A stretch of 64,000 nucleotides of DNA. Source: Tubulanus polymorphus. Its lineage: Eukaryota > Nemertea > Palaeonemertea > Tubulaniformes > Tubulanidae. The notes below the pieces were generated by a model that was not told the DNA's origin, did no database searches, and saw nothing but the letters and a program-made list of their open reading frames with translations. Positions 1-12,010 of this stretch are shown here, piece by piece (the stretch's first letter is position 1; every line of letters begins with the position of its first letter). A program made the position numbers and the translations under genes. Location of the stretch: contig NC_134027.1 in NCBI RefSeq assembly GCF_964204645.1, positions 25,470,485 through 25,534,484 of the forward strand, read 5' to 3'.

Positions 1-861
1 AGAAGATTTCTTATTGGTCGAAATAAGTGTTTATATTCCACCATCATTGGTCATGAATTTATGTACAAAATCAATGAATCAGTTGTTCCAAAATATTAAA
101 TTCGCACAAATATCAATTGAAAAATTTGATTTCTCTGTGTTTGAGAAACGGGTGAACTTACCACAAAGAATACTGTGAATTCACTATTATAAACATATCA
201 AATAGTTAATTATTATCATCATATTAATTGATTATTCATTAGCATTCCTTAATTTATATCTAATAATCTCATCTCATCTATGAATCGCATTTGATCATAT
301 GATGATATTTCGATGATGTTTTATTCAGAAAATCGATTTTTATATTTTCTGAAAAAATGTTCAGCAATAAGGTTGTCAGAGACGCTCAGAACAAGACTTA
401 CTACTTACACTCAGTTTGTGATCTTAGGTCCTGTCCGATTGCCCGGGACAAGTATATTCTCATTTGGACAAGTAGGTTATCATCATTACTCGTCAGCCTG
501 GCTGTTATAAAACATTTTCATGTCTGAAAGTCAATCGGAGTGCCTGTGTAGGGCAAGTTGAATTTTGAGGGGGCAAGTGAAATTTCAGATATGCTTGCCT
601 CTGGGCAAGTGGCTGGGCAGTGGGCAAGCATCCTCTTAGACATTTGATACTTTATCACAATTCTTCCAATATCATCGTCTACATTTCACGAGTGTTCAAG
701 ACTTCACCAAACCTGAGACATTTTTGATTGAAAATGAACAAACACCAGACATCAGACATTTTATCAGCACACTTTCAACTGATCATCTACAGTTGAATGA
801 ATGTCTGGGGAGGGTGGTTTCAGGCTGCAGGTTAAGATACTTACAATATTGATTTGAGCAA

Positions 862-965
862 AATGATATACGGTAGGCAATTCCCGCAAAATTCAAAAAT
901 GATTCATGGTAGGCAATTCCCGTAAAATTCAAAAATGATTCATGGTAGGCAATTCCCGTAAAATT
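862..965. repeat. 36-bp tandem repeat, about 2.8 copies
   Basis: The motif GGTAGGCAATTCCCGTAAAA recurs at 872, 908 and 944, exactly 36 bp apart, with near-identical intervening sequence. The copies differ at only a few positions, so the expansion is recent. No coding meaning is seen. Confidence 0.85.
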
Positions 966-2100
966 TCACGAGTGTAAATAGCTATATTTTCGAAACGACG
1001 CCAGATCTAGACCTGCCTTTCGTATAAAGTAGTACTTAGAGAATATACGATGTATTGCAGTATTATTAAAATCACCGAAAGGCTGCTGGTTCTGCTTTTC
1101 GATGTATGTTTATATAGTGTATACCGACATGTATTTGAATATTGTATGAAATGATTTTAACAAATAGATGAAAACGATGATGATACTGTAGTGAGAATGA
1201 GAGTTGTTGAGATGACTCCGCCCGCCTGCACGCACGTCTGCCCATATTGACAGACGGAAGGAGAGTTTAATTGTGTATATATTTGATAAGCTCAGCTCAT
1301 TCCATCCAGTAATTTATTATTCTAGATTAGGTGTATTCGATATCGTACATATGATAACCGAGTTAAAAGGCACAGTGATTAGGCTAAGATAAAATGATAC
1401 CTTGTTTCTCTAATCAGTCATCGCAATGATATTTGTAATTAGGTGGTCAATGAATTAGAAACCAAGTTTAGTTAGTGTCGAGGATAAAAATTTGCTTACA
1501 AAACCACAGATTTAATGGTTTACCGAGATAAACGGTACCGATTTAGGAGGAGTCTACAGTAATTGGGATTTGAAAGTGATGCAAATGCTTCCTTGAAATT
1601 TTCTCCTTTCAAAATCCTTGAAAACTTGTTATATATCGATGAATAATTGATTTTTAGGGACCGTGATATAGAGAATGTATTTTCTAAAGTCTATGGTTTC
1701 CGAGGATTTATATCTAAATCAAACAAACTAATTTGACAAGCCCCTGAAGGGGGTCCTGAAACTAGGTGACCCCCTGTTCGTAGTTTGATTGTAATAAGCT
1801 CATTGTCTACGGCTATGTTATTGTTATGTATGGTGTATTGTATTTCTCTTACACGGAGCTGGTATTTCTGATGACTAACTGATTGTTAATCAAATTCCAC
1901 GGCGCTTTACCCTCGAGCGAGGAGCTCCGGTGGTCGTCGTTCAATTATAGTAATCCAATCTGACTACTATCGGAAAGAAATTTATATGTATGTGTTCGCA
2001 CATACGACTGTACAATAGGCACGTTCATAGATAATGAAACGTTGGATATGCGTTTAACTTGCGAAGTCCCTGAATCCTGGTAACCCAGCAAATAAAGGGT

Positions 2101-2382
2101 TTAACCCTTTCAGCGCGTCTACACCGCAGTGCAGTGTATAAATCAGTGATAGATTTTGCTAGTTCACCGCACTGCAGTGTATTGATGTAATTAGTAATTA
2201 TGAAAAATGGCAGCACCTGTCAAACATAGTGAAATATTAGTAACTAACGATACACCGCGCCGCAGTGTAGATGCACTATAGTGCTATTCCTGTTATTCAA
2301 CACACTAGGGTGGAATTTTTTAGAATTTTCAAATAATCTCCGGCACTAAAGGGTATTAATTAGTCAGCACTGAAAGGGTTAA
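2101..2382 (+). mobile_element. TTAA-flanked MITE, copy A (piggyBac-like ends)
   Basis: The element starts TTAACCCTTTCAG and ends CTGAAAGGGTTAA, giving terminal inverted repeats next to a TTAA target duplication. TTAA targets and CCC-starting ends are characteristic of piggyBac transposons and their non-autonomous derivatives. Inside are three near-palindromes of the form ACACCGCANTGCGGTGT, somewhat mutated in this copy. There is no transposase. Other copies lie at 10746, 46379 and 62687, with a decayed one near 32233. Confidence 0.75.
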
Positions 2383-3297
2383 GCCCTATGCAGTACAGTC
2401 AGACTCCGGTATTTAATTTCCCGGCGCAAGGGGCGCAGGTTTCATGCACATAGTACAATAAATCCTCCCGTTTGCCTCGAGTGAAAACTTCTTTTGAATT
2501 GCGTTGTTGTTTGTTTACCTTTGCTCTGGTTCGTTGTGTGTTTAATTCATGAAAGTAGATTTAAGCTTTGAAGTTTTTTAAGCCTTTAAAGTAAACCTCT
2601 GGTTGCACGCCAGTTCCACAACTATGATTTAAGATATGGCACTGGTTGAAAATGAACAAGTCAGTAATTGCGTCAGTTGGAAAAGTTGGGATCAGCTGAT
2701 TTTTTCTTGCAGAAGATTTTATATAAAAATCTGTGTATTTCTAAGATTCTGCTAAATGTACTTGTTTAGCGTATTCTTGGTAGTTGTATTTGAAAAAAAA
2801 CCTGTAATCGTTAAATTAAAATCCAGCTATATTTTGTGCTTGTATATTTGAAATTGATTCTATTTATGAAAAATCGAATTCCTAACGCAGATAACCATTC
2901 AAATCGAATATATTTCCTACTTGGATATCGCTCTCAAAAGATCCGACTTGAGCGAAGTCTTCTGTCCTATTCAACTCAGATATCACTCTCAAGTCGGATT
3001 TTTTTCCCATAAGATCCGACTTGAGGGCAGTGTGATGTAGAATATAAAAACCATGCTCCGACGTTTATACTGTGATTAAAATCTAAAATCGATTCTGTCC
3101 ACAGAAGAAATGTTTGCCATTTGTAAATACGAAATATGTATTGCTATTTTAAATATATATTTATCGCCGCATGATTTATTGTAAATATACACGACATAAA
3201 ACTTACAAAAAATAACTATTCAAATTTTTATATTCACTATTGAATTATACAAATATTTACGTCTACGATATACACTTCAAAGCGACCAATCTTCAAA

Positions 3298-3555
3298 CCA
3301 GGGTCCGCAGTTGCTCAAAAGTTGAAGATAACCAGTGGATAGTTGACATAATGACAAGCCGGTGCTTGTTTCGTGAAAAAAAAAACGTTTTTCTGTTCGG
3401 CATTTTTTGTGTTTTGACTTCAAACCAAGACGGCAAAACAAAACACATCGAAAACGTTTTTCACGAGGAAATAACATTTTTTCCGGGGCCGTGTGCGTCG
3501 GGCTTTGCTATGGTATTTATCAACCATTTACTAACTTTTGAGCAACTGTAGCCCC
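3298..3555. mobile_element. Nested inverted-repeat elements
   Basis: The outer ends are inverted copies around the motif CAGTTGCTCAAAAGTT (near 3308 and, reversed, near 3535). Inside lies a decayed relative of the element at 44928: the stretch 3370-3512 carries the GTTTTTCACGA and CGTGTGCGTCGGGCTTT motifs seen there. I read this as one MITE inserted into another. The open frames across it are by-products. Confidence 0.55.
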
Positions 3556-4018
3556 AGAATTATCAATTACTGCTCTACATACAATTATGCACCGCTTTCT
3601 TGACTCAGTTTCGGAGACGACAGTTTCAGAAACGCTCTGGATTTTTTTACCGGGGGAATTTTATTCTCTGCAGTGAAAATATTTTATATTTTGTCGCCGT
3701 TTAAAAACTTCGTATACGACACATTTGTGCACTTTGTAAATATAACTGCAAATACAGATTTAATAAAATGATGCAATGATGAATGATAATTTGAGGCTTG
3801 TTTTTGTGGCTGGTCTTTGAATATTGATAATTCAGTGAAGGAAAATGGAGGATTGAGGTTTGATGAATCAGTCTGTGTTAGAATTGAGGAATTGGGTCTA
3901 CACAAGTCTGTGGCTTCGGTCGGTGAGTAAGGTGAGGCGAGTCTCAGTTAGTGAGGTTCTGAGATAGAAGAAGCGAGTCTTGGATGGGTTGAGAGTCACT
4001 TGAGGATGGATCATCAAC

Positions 4019-4086
4019 TCTCTGGGATGAATCAGCGAGTCTCTGGGATGGATCAGCGAGTCTCTGGGATGGATCAGTGAGTCTCT
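4019..4086. repeat. 21-bp minisatellite, three copies
   Basis: The unit CTCTGGGATGGATCAGCGAG plus one base repeats three times with one or two substitutions. Because 21 is a multiple of three, the array keeps a spurious reading frame open on the minus strand (an IHPRDSL repeat). Confidence 0.85.
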
Positions 4087-5019
4087 ATGGATCATTTGTC
4101 TCTAGAGATGTGCTAGTGAAAGTCTCAAGTGGTTTATAAGTTTTCTTCTCTGGCCACTCTTCCTCCATTGGGATAAAAGAAACATTGAACCTGCTTGTAA
4201 CAACCTCTATGGTGCAAGTCAAGAGTAGCTAAACAAAAATTGAAACTTATACCTAAATCATCCAACAAATAATTGGAAATGAAATGCATGTAAACATATA
4301 TTTGAAATATTTTTTATTCTACTATTTCGTTGTAGTATAAATATCACATTTGTTCTATAATATTGTGAATAGAAAAATGTACACCTTAAACCATACTACT
4401 CTAGCTGAAAACAGTCAAAAGTTCCAGGTACGTGACAAAATGTCCAAACCTTTTACTCAATTCCAGTGTCAAATTTCCCCGTCAATTGGATACTGGGTCT
4501 ACTGTCCATATATAGTAAAAGCTTAAACGAACTGGAACAAATCTCTATTGACTAAACATATATATCTATTCCCTATAACTTAAATAAATCAGAATAAAAC
4601 ATTTAATCGTATAAAAATAATAACTATCATCGTAAATTATCATACTATCTTTAAGCAGTATCCGTTTCAATATTAACCCGCAACCATCACAAAAATAATA
4701 GTGACAACAACTAGAGTAAAGTAAATAAATAGATTTTTGATTTAAGAATATATTGCTAGTGAGTCAAAGCGACCACTATTCAAACCCTTCATTCACTGTA
4801 AAAGCCTTCAATATACATATTTATATCTACGTTGTTTCTACGCAGAAACATCATGGACGGAATAATTATCAACACTTACATTATGCATGTGATATTTCAA
4901 CATATCGTGTATCGTTTTTCACCATAACAACGGCAGAATGCAGACGATCCATTCCATAGTTATCTATGATGAAGTAACTGGTAAACTAGGGGCGACTCCA
5001 GGAGTTTCATCAATTTGTG

Positions 5020-5162
5020 GAACTGTGATCTTCTGAACCCACAGAACTATAGAACTGGTTCAGAGTTAAAATAAGCCTACACAACTGTGGAACTGAGTTC
5101 AGTTACACCCACACAACCATGGAACTGGATCCACAGTCAAATTAAACCCGCACAACTGTCGG
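5020..5162. repeat. Decayed repeats of the ACAACTGTGGAACTGG family
   Basis: Four degenerate units carry the core ACAACTGTGGAACTGG, spaced about 35-50 bp apart, just downstream of the ankyrin gene stop codon. The same core builds the larger array at 33541-33960 and the ends of the MITE at 60893. Confidence 0.55.
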
Positions 5163-5194
5163 CTGGACAAATTCTGATCAGAACTCTATGAATT

Positions 5195-8100
5195 CTAGAA
5201 TGTGTAAATATCTTTCTTTCCTTGTCGAATTCGATCTAATTGATCGAGTTCTTTTTTCATCAGCCATTCCTCGTAGGGAGTTTTCTGTTTATCGGCGTGT
5301 GTTTTCAGTAGCGTTCTGATTCTCGATTTCACGTCCTGTTCGTCATCCGGTTGGTCACCGGCAGACGTACCTCCGCCGTCCTTGAATCGTGTCACGGCGA
5401 CCTTCGACGATGATTCTTTCTCTTGTTGTTGATTCATCCATGATTCGTAGGAATTTTTCTTCGCCAACTCAACGCGTTTTCTAAAAAATAATCAATCGCA
5501 GAGATGAATAAATTCTGACTTCTCATTCTACACAAGCCGGCAGCTTGTAGACACTTAAGGCTCCCTGGTCAACCTTACATATTTAGACTGGTTTCAAGAT
5601 TCAGAACCAATAAATGGACTCAACATGTTCACTGCCAATGTGTTTCTTTCCAGTCACTACTACAAGTGATCTGGTTGGCAAAAGAGCTATTACAGAATCA
5701 GCGTTCGTCCAAATACTGACCAATTCCTATTGCTGGCCAATCAGGAAGAACTGTGTCATTTCAATTGTCAGAGTGCAGATATCAAACAGCGAATAAGATT
5801 AAGAAGGATCAGCCACTAGATACTAGTAGTGTTCCTGGTTCTAAAGTTGCTCAGTCAATTTCCATAAATGGTCCTGAATCTTAATATCTATCTTTGTTAG
5901 GTCGCAAGTCTTTCCTATGCCAAATTCAGTTAGTTTAGGACTGACAAAAGCAGTCAGCTGTAGTTAATTGGTAATGCATAACCGATATGATGAGAAGTTT
6001 CCAGCATTTGGGTTACATTCATAGCACCATTGGCTCTTCAAGGCAGAATTAGTAGACTACATGTCATAGGCTCTTGTGTGCCTAAAACTTTGGTACAATC
6101 AGCTGAGGCTAGGATGAGATACCAGTGCCCACTGCAAAAGGAGTGTAACATCTAGAGCGAATAAAAGCAGCTATATATATTCATCAATAATGTTTTGCCT
6201 ATAAGCAGCGCCACCTATACAACTTACGGTGGCGGCGGCGGCGGCTCATTCTCTGCAGTTGGTTCTTCGGGTTTTTCAACTACTTCTCTGAAAGTGACAC
6301 CAACCACGACCGATCAATTCATATACATACCGGTATACCAGACAAGTATTTCATAAGATTATAAAACCAGTTTTATAGACTGGTATTACCTTTAACCCGG
6401 GGGCTAACTTAATTGAAAATGAATTGAGTTAGCCCCTGGGTTGAAGGTAATACCAGTCTATAAAACCGGATCGAGCATTTTATGTACCCTTTCTTCACAA
6501 AACCTGGACATGGTCCAAAGAATATAGAAATTGAATTTTCTATCGCTGTGCTAAAATGCTATAAGGAAAGTGCAACTGAGCAGAAAGAAACAAACTCGAA
6601 ATTTACATTGAATTTCAAACACTTCCGTTTGAAAGCACGATATTTAAAAATTCATACACAACAAATAGAAAATCCACTGAAAAATCAACGATGAGGGATT
6701 AATATGAACAAGAATGTTATAGCCTGCTTGAGCTGTGAGTGGCCTCGGTACATATTGTAGATCCATCTCCGTTGAATAAAATTTACATCATATTATCTAA
6801 AATACATCAAGAATTCTCTTCATGTATTTTTTGATACTGAAATGAAAAAGAAAAACAAAATTGGAGACCAATGACACTTTGGGTAAAAATAAGAAACATT
6901 CAACGTACATTTATTGGCTATTATCGATGAAATAGGGCGGGTTCATGGTAGAGTATGCGTATTAGTCTGATCTTCTTGTAGAGCATTTCCTAACTAAGGA
7001 AAAACCTGAATCATACTTCGTGAAGATGAGAAGTGACAATAAATGTCAAAAATAGACGTGCAGCCTGTTGCCATGCCAATGTAAGATTGAGGCCCAATTT
7101 AGGCAGTTTTAATTGGTTTCTACTGTTTCTGGAATTCTGACGCGTCCGTTTTTACCAGAATACACACTCTACCTATTCTGGAATAGTATAATCTGTAAAC
7201 CTGATAATAGCGTCCATTAGATAGTATGAAATCTGGAATTGATACTCCTAAACTGAAATACTTTCAATTGAGACATGCTGTAGTTAAAGTCTCCCTTCTG
7301 AATTTTAAGCATCTGATTATCTCACGCAAATTCTACAAACTGAATCTACAGTACATGAAACACTTAACAGCGAATAAAAGCTACGATTATTTAAAGCCTA
7401 TCAAAGCAGCGCCACCTATATTCAACTTACTGCTCTCTATCGACAGCTGCTTCTTCGGTTTTTTCAACCTTTTTCCTGAAAATTTCCGATTAATTCTACA
7501 GTGTTTTTTTGGAGAATTTACAAAAACTGAAGATGAAAGTTCTGCACGTTGTCCATCATGAATAGCCTTCACACACAGCATGATCCTATGGGCAACAACA
7601 ACACCAGATGGCGTGATGAGCACTCTGTCTGGCGTCAAGCTTTAAACTGAATCTTTAGGCTATTGAAACAAAACATTATCACAGGATCCTCCAAATAATA
7701 TACAATAAATTCATTTTTTACGCGGTAATTGGTAAAGTTTTCATCGATGATTGATTTATTTCATAGAAAAGCTTGTTTGATTTTAAGTGGAGTAATTGAA
7801 CGCAGAATACCTAGTAACTACTATAGCTAATTACTATAGCAACACCAGGTGGATCCTTGCTTGCCATAATTGGAATCCTCCATTGCCACAGTAACATTGG
7901 AGGTTCCCGATTCAGTTTTCCCAAACCCACTCAGAGAACCGTTTCAAAACCGAAATACAAACCTTTCTTCGTTGATTTTACATTTCTCTTCTAAAATCGC
8001 TTTTTCCTGCATCATTCGTTGTTTCTCCTCGCGTCGTTTTACTGTCAGCCATTCTCGATACGTCTTCGGCGGGTTCTTCCTCTGAAACCCGTAAACCCTG

Positions 8101-11100
8101 AAACAAACAACAGCATGACATACTAAATACTAACTTTCGTCTGATTATCAAGGAATGATGATAATAGTTTTAAGTGGATAACCAAAAATTCTGATTTTCA
8201 AAAATAAATTTCGACATTTAGATATTTCAACTTCTTCGCTTCATGATTGTGGACTTAAATATAAACGTACGAAGTCAAATAAAACGCTTTAATTTGTTTC
8301 AACTGAAGATAGATAAAATTCCCACATTTAAAAATTTATGAGATTAAATTTTGTAGATTTAGTAAAATGAAACCACAACATTTCATCACTTACTCATCAA
8401 AAACAAATCTCCTGAGACGATTGCTTTTAGCGGATCCGTCGTTCAACTGAGAAAGAACCTCCTCGGCTTTCTCCGAGAGATCCTCGATATCGACGGGTAA
8501 CGGTTCTAAACCCGCTAGCGTCCTACCGGTCACGCCGTCGACGCCACCTCCGACGCCCTCGCCATCTCCTGAACCGAGCGTTTCGTCGTCGTCGATATTC
8601 ACTCTCGATCCACTTCGTTTTTCTACAACATCAAGAAACATCCCTATAATATATGACTTCAGTGTCTGTCAACCAGTCACACCATTATAGCTTATTTCCG
8701 AATGGTTTTTTATATTAAGACTGGTAGTTATGTTGAAAATTTAACAAATGAACCAAAATGAGCTTAGACTGGTTTTATGTTATCAGATTGGGTATAGAAC
8801 CAAAATCAGCTTAGATTATCCCAGTTGTTTGGTTATAGGACCAGAATCAGTCATTTAGTAAGATTGGCAATAGAAGAACCAAAATCAGCTTAGACTTTCC
8901 TAGTTTGATTGGTTGTAAGAATGATCATAAATCTTAACCCCTGACTGTACAGCTTGAAATAATCAGAATGAAGAATATTCTAGCAAGAAATAACGGTTCA
9001 AGGACTTGGGATCATAGACAAATATTTCTAGAGTTTTAGTTCATCTTGCAAAAAAGTTCTGGCACCCCTTGCCAAAGTGTAAACTTACCATTATTCTAAG
9101 AGATGAGTAAAAAAAACCCAGAAATGATTGCTCTTAATAAACTGTTTACTAGGTTTTTGGATCAAAATTAGCCCAGTCCGTGCTCATTCCAAGTCTCGAT
9201 CTAACCCTGACATCAAATAAAAATATTGTGAACCAATCAACAAATATTAGACTTACTCGGAGGTGACTTCGCAAGCAACGACTTCAAATAATTTTTATGT
9301 TGATTTGCTTCGAGCTCTTGCAGACGAACTTCTTTCAACGCGTGTAACATCGTCTCGCGACCTATTTGAACTTGCACGTTGAAATCGACCGTTTTCTTCG
9401 CATTTTCGCGTTTGTCCTTTTTGCGTTCGATCGGCGCCGAACTCGGGCGCGGGCCGCGTTGATAGCCGGGTTTACGCGGCGCGTTCAGGGCGCCGCTTTC
9501 GAATTCGGACGGCGGTAGAATGTGCGAATAGTAAACCTGCGCTTGTGGTCCTTGAAGCCAGACGGGCGTCGACGAATCGAAGTACTGATGCGCCAACAGC
9601 GGCGGGTTTAGAAACTCGGGCGTTAAATTCGACGCGCGTTTTTGCCATTGAAATAGAAATAAATGTCGTTCGCAGCCTTTATGACCGTATTTACCGGCGA
9701 TATTCAACGCGGTGTTCCCGTCATTGTCGACTTCATTTATGTTTGCGCCTGAAAAACAGCGGAATTCACATAGAAAACAGGGGTCAGAAATGTCAAATTT
9801 GTTTTTGATTGCATCTGCAAAACAGTGGTAGATATTAGATAGAAATCAGGCAGGGATTACTTCACATTGTCAATGAGGACAATAATTCAAACTTAATTGA
9901 TTTAAGCTTTAAACTTTCTCATCAATCCAGAAAGCGGGAATTTCCATTCTGCAGATTCCTACCTTTTTCTAGTAAATAAGTGATGACTTTGCCGTGACCT
10001 TGCGACGCCGCTACGTGTAACGCCGTCCGACCGAGTGGAGTTTTTGCATCCAAATTCACACCTGAAATAATTTTTCAAGACGGTTCAAGTTCAAGGATCA
10101 AAATTATCGAAATGAAAGGAATACCCTGGATCCATTTTGTGCTTAAAAGTCAGTTGAAGTTAACCCGTAGTGATAACTGACTGATACAGTGATTATTAAA
10201 ACTGTATTTGTAAAAGTGTTATTTCTGGACCCAGTTCCATTGAATGTAAATAGGCCTAGTTAAAATTAGCTCATTGACCCTCAAGTCAAATCTCAAATGA
10301 TATCTGTGAAACTGTGTCACAGTGCCTACTTAACTTAACCAACAATTTAGTAATTCTAGGGTCAAATGATCGGAAATGAACTCGATGCCAGTTTTGAGTT
10401 AAAAGTTTGACTCTTAAGATGAACTGATTCAAACTGGATCCATAGATTCAAAATCGCATTAAAAAGGTGGCAGGATAAAAGCGTTTACCGGCGATAACGA
10501 GTTTGCTGACCATTTTCATATTCCCGCGATGAGACGCCATGAATAACGCGATGAACGCTCTTTCGGCTAACCACGCGTCGCGCGATCGCTGACTCATATA
10601 ATCCAACGTCGGCGTTTTATAATCCGTATCTTTAGTGACACCCAGTTTAAACAACTATTCATACAAAACAAAATAGAATTCAAATCTAAATTCAAACATC
10701 AATTAGGTAACTTTTTTTCTTTTCAATTTTTCAACAACCGACATTTTAACCCTTGCAGTGCATCTACACCGCAGTGCGGTGTATAAACTGGTGATTGACA
10801 TTGCTAGTACACCGCACTGCGGTGTATTGATGTAATTAGTAATCATTTTATATTTATATTGAAAGATGACAGCGATGGTTAAATATAAGTAACTAACGAT
10901 ACACCGCACTGCGGTGTAGACACATTGTAGCACTATGCCTGTTATACAACACACTAGGGTGGAATTTTCAAATTATATCCAGCACTCAAGGATAAAAGCA
11001 TGATGTGTTTAGTCTTCAGAAAGGCTCAATATAGTATTTTATGATGTCGTAGGGGGATTATGGTAGTAGCTATCTCTTCAGAAATTACGGCACCTCATAA

Positions 11101-12010
11101 CCTATGATTTGATTCAAATAATTTATTTCTATTAATGATAACGTACCCAATCACTATCACCAATAGCAACAGCTTCGACGAGATTGCGCCACATCGACCA
11201 GACCTCTAGGTGTAATATCGCACCAGGTACTATATCATTCTGTTTCAGATCCATGTGATCCAATAAATCAGCTAAAATCGAAATAATTTCAACCATCCCC
11301 TTAAAAAATTCCAGCTTAAAAGTGTCTCAAATTAAGAGATGAATCGAGTTTAGATAAATGCTTCCACAATAGTTAGCTCCGTCCTTAATCACCTAGGTCT
11401 ATAGGCTTACTAGTTCAGGAGCCATTTTCTGAAAGAGTCTATAGATCTAGAGGCCATTTTAATGATGATGTCATAGGGTGATTTAGGAGGCACTATGGGT
11501 AGAGGATGAATAAGTTAGTTGGCCGGTAACTGAACTAATGAGGATTCAAATCTTGAATTAATCATTTATAAATTCTATGGATCAAACTATAAATTCACGA
11601 TTGATAGAACACTATATCCGTGTTGACGCGATGTAGAGAGAATCCCACAATGACAAGGAAAAGTACGAAAATGTAGTTTATTTCAAATAAACTACTATCT
11701 CGAATTTACATTTTTGGACTTTTTCGTTATAATTGTGGGATTCTCTCTACATAAACTATAAATTATTTGACAAAATTTCTACATTACCTTCATCTAAATA
11801 ATGCAGTTTTTGTAAATGATACGGAATTCCGGCGGCGAATTCGATCAAACTTTTCAATCGTCGGATTTTCAGATCGCCGGTTACTTCTTTAATGTGGAAG
11901 ATTTCATCGGTGAATAGTTTTATTCGCACGTTAAACGGGCGATCGATTTTACGAGCTCCCGCCGCGTAATGTTTTCGCGCCAACGCGAGATTCGGTGCCG
12001 ATTTTGACAT
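5195..12010 (-). CDS. ANKRD60: ANKRD60-like ankyrin/ubiquitin-like protein
   Basis: Ten coding exons, minus strand: 12010-11788, 11271-11147, 10654-10489, 10061-9963, 9748-9257, 8622-8394, 8097-7963, 7475-7431, 6287-6228, 5480-5195. They join in frame to 619 residues. A ubiquitin-like domain lies at about residues 25-115, and ankyrin repeats at about 145-245 (GRTALHVAASQGHGKVITYL is the clearest). This order matches ANKRD60. The tail after residue 245 is longer than I expect for the vertebrate protein; it is charged, predicted helical, and has three Y-x-x-W-(L/M) motifs (near residues 458, 536 and 594) like those in CCDC34/CCDC181-type coiled-coil proteins. Exons 8 and 9 are duplicates of each other (see findings). 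Function is unproven; a sperm or ciliary role is inference only. It is divergent from NDUFV2 across about 800 bp. Confidence 0.8.
6354..6475. mobile_element. Palindromic MITE, CCCGGGGGCTAACT family, copy 1
   Basis: The two halves are inverted copies: GACTGGTATTACCTTTAACC then, reversed, GGTAATACCAGTC, folding around a centre of AATTGAAAATGAATT. The same element recurs at 59683. It lies in an intron of the ankyrin gene, close to the small exon at 6228-6287. Confidence 0.75.
7085..7275. repeat. Dispersed ~190-bp repeat, copy 1
   Basis: This stretch aligns along its length with 20680-20875 and more weakly with 40180-40345. Shared landmarks are GGAATTCT, ACCAGAATAC, CTCTACCTATTC, TAATCTGTAAACCTGATA and GATACTCCTAAA. 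There are no obvious terminal repeats and no coding potential. Class unknown. Confidence 0.6.
8690..8930. repeat. Degenerate tandem ACCAAAATCAGCTTAGACT repeats
   Basis: The phrase GAACCAAAATCAGCTTAGACT, or close variants, occurs about four times at 50-60 bp spacing inside an ankyrin-gene intron. On the other strand it is the AGACCAGTCTAAGCTCATTTTGG unit expanded at 45660-46020, which also resembles the interior of the GGGCCAGTTGCACAG MITEs. Confidence 0.6.
10746..10993 (+). mobile_element. TTAA-flanked MITE, copy B
   Basis: The left end is TTAACCCTTGCAGTGC; the right end (AGCACTCAAGG) is eroded. It holds three almost perfect copies of the near-palindrome ACACCGCANTGCGGTGT at about 10765-10783, 10808-10826 and 10900-10918. 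It sits in an ankyrin-gene intron about 90 bp beyond an exon. Confidence 0.75.
11629..11753. mobile_element. Inverted-repeat element ending TAGAGAGAATCCCACAAT
   Basis: The left arm TAGAGAGAATCCCACAAT is matched by ATTGTGGGATTCTCTCTA on the right, about 125 bp apart. The arms continue as imperfect inverted copies to a centre near 11695. It lies in the first intron of the ankyrin gene. No relative was seen elsewhere in the window. Confidence 0.75.

Larger units (their letters stand above)
1..5194. other. Intergenic region without recognisable gene
   Basis: No convincing coding exon was found on either strand. Short open frames occur, but they lack family resemblance or sit in repeats. The segment is AT-rich and holds a 36-bp tandem repeat, a TTAA-flanked MITE, a nested inverted-repeat element, a 21-bp minisatellite and a decayed repeat near its right end, listed separately. 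It could contain the 3' untranslated part of a gene lying to the left, but nothing in the sequence proves that. Confidence 0.5.
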
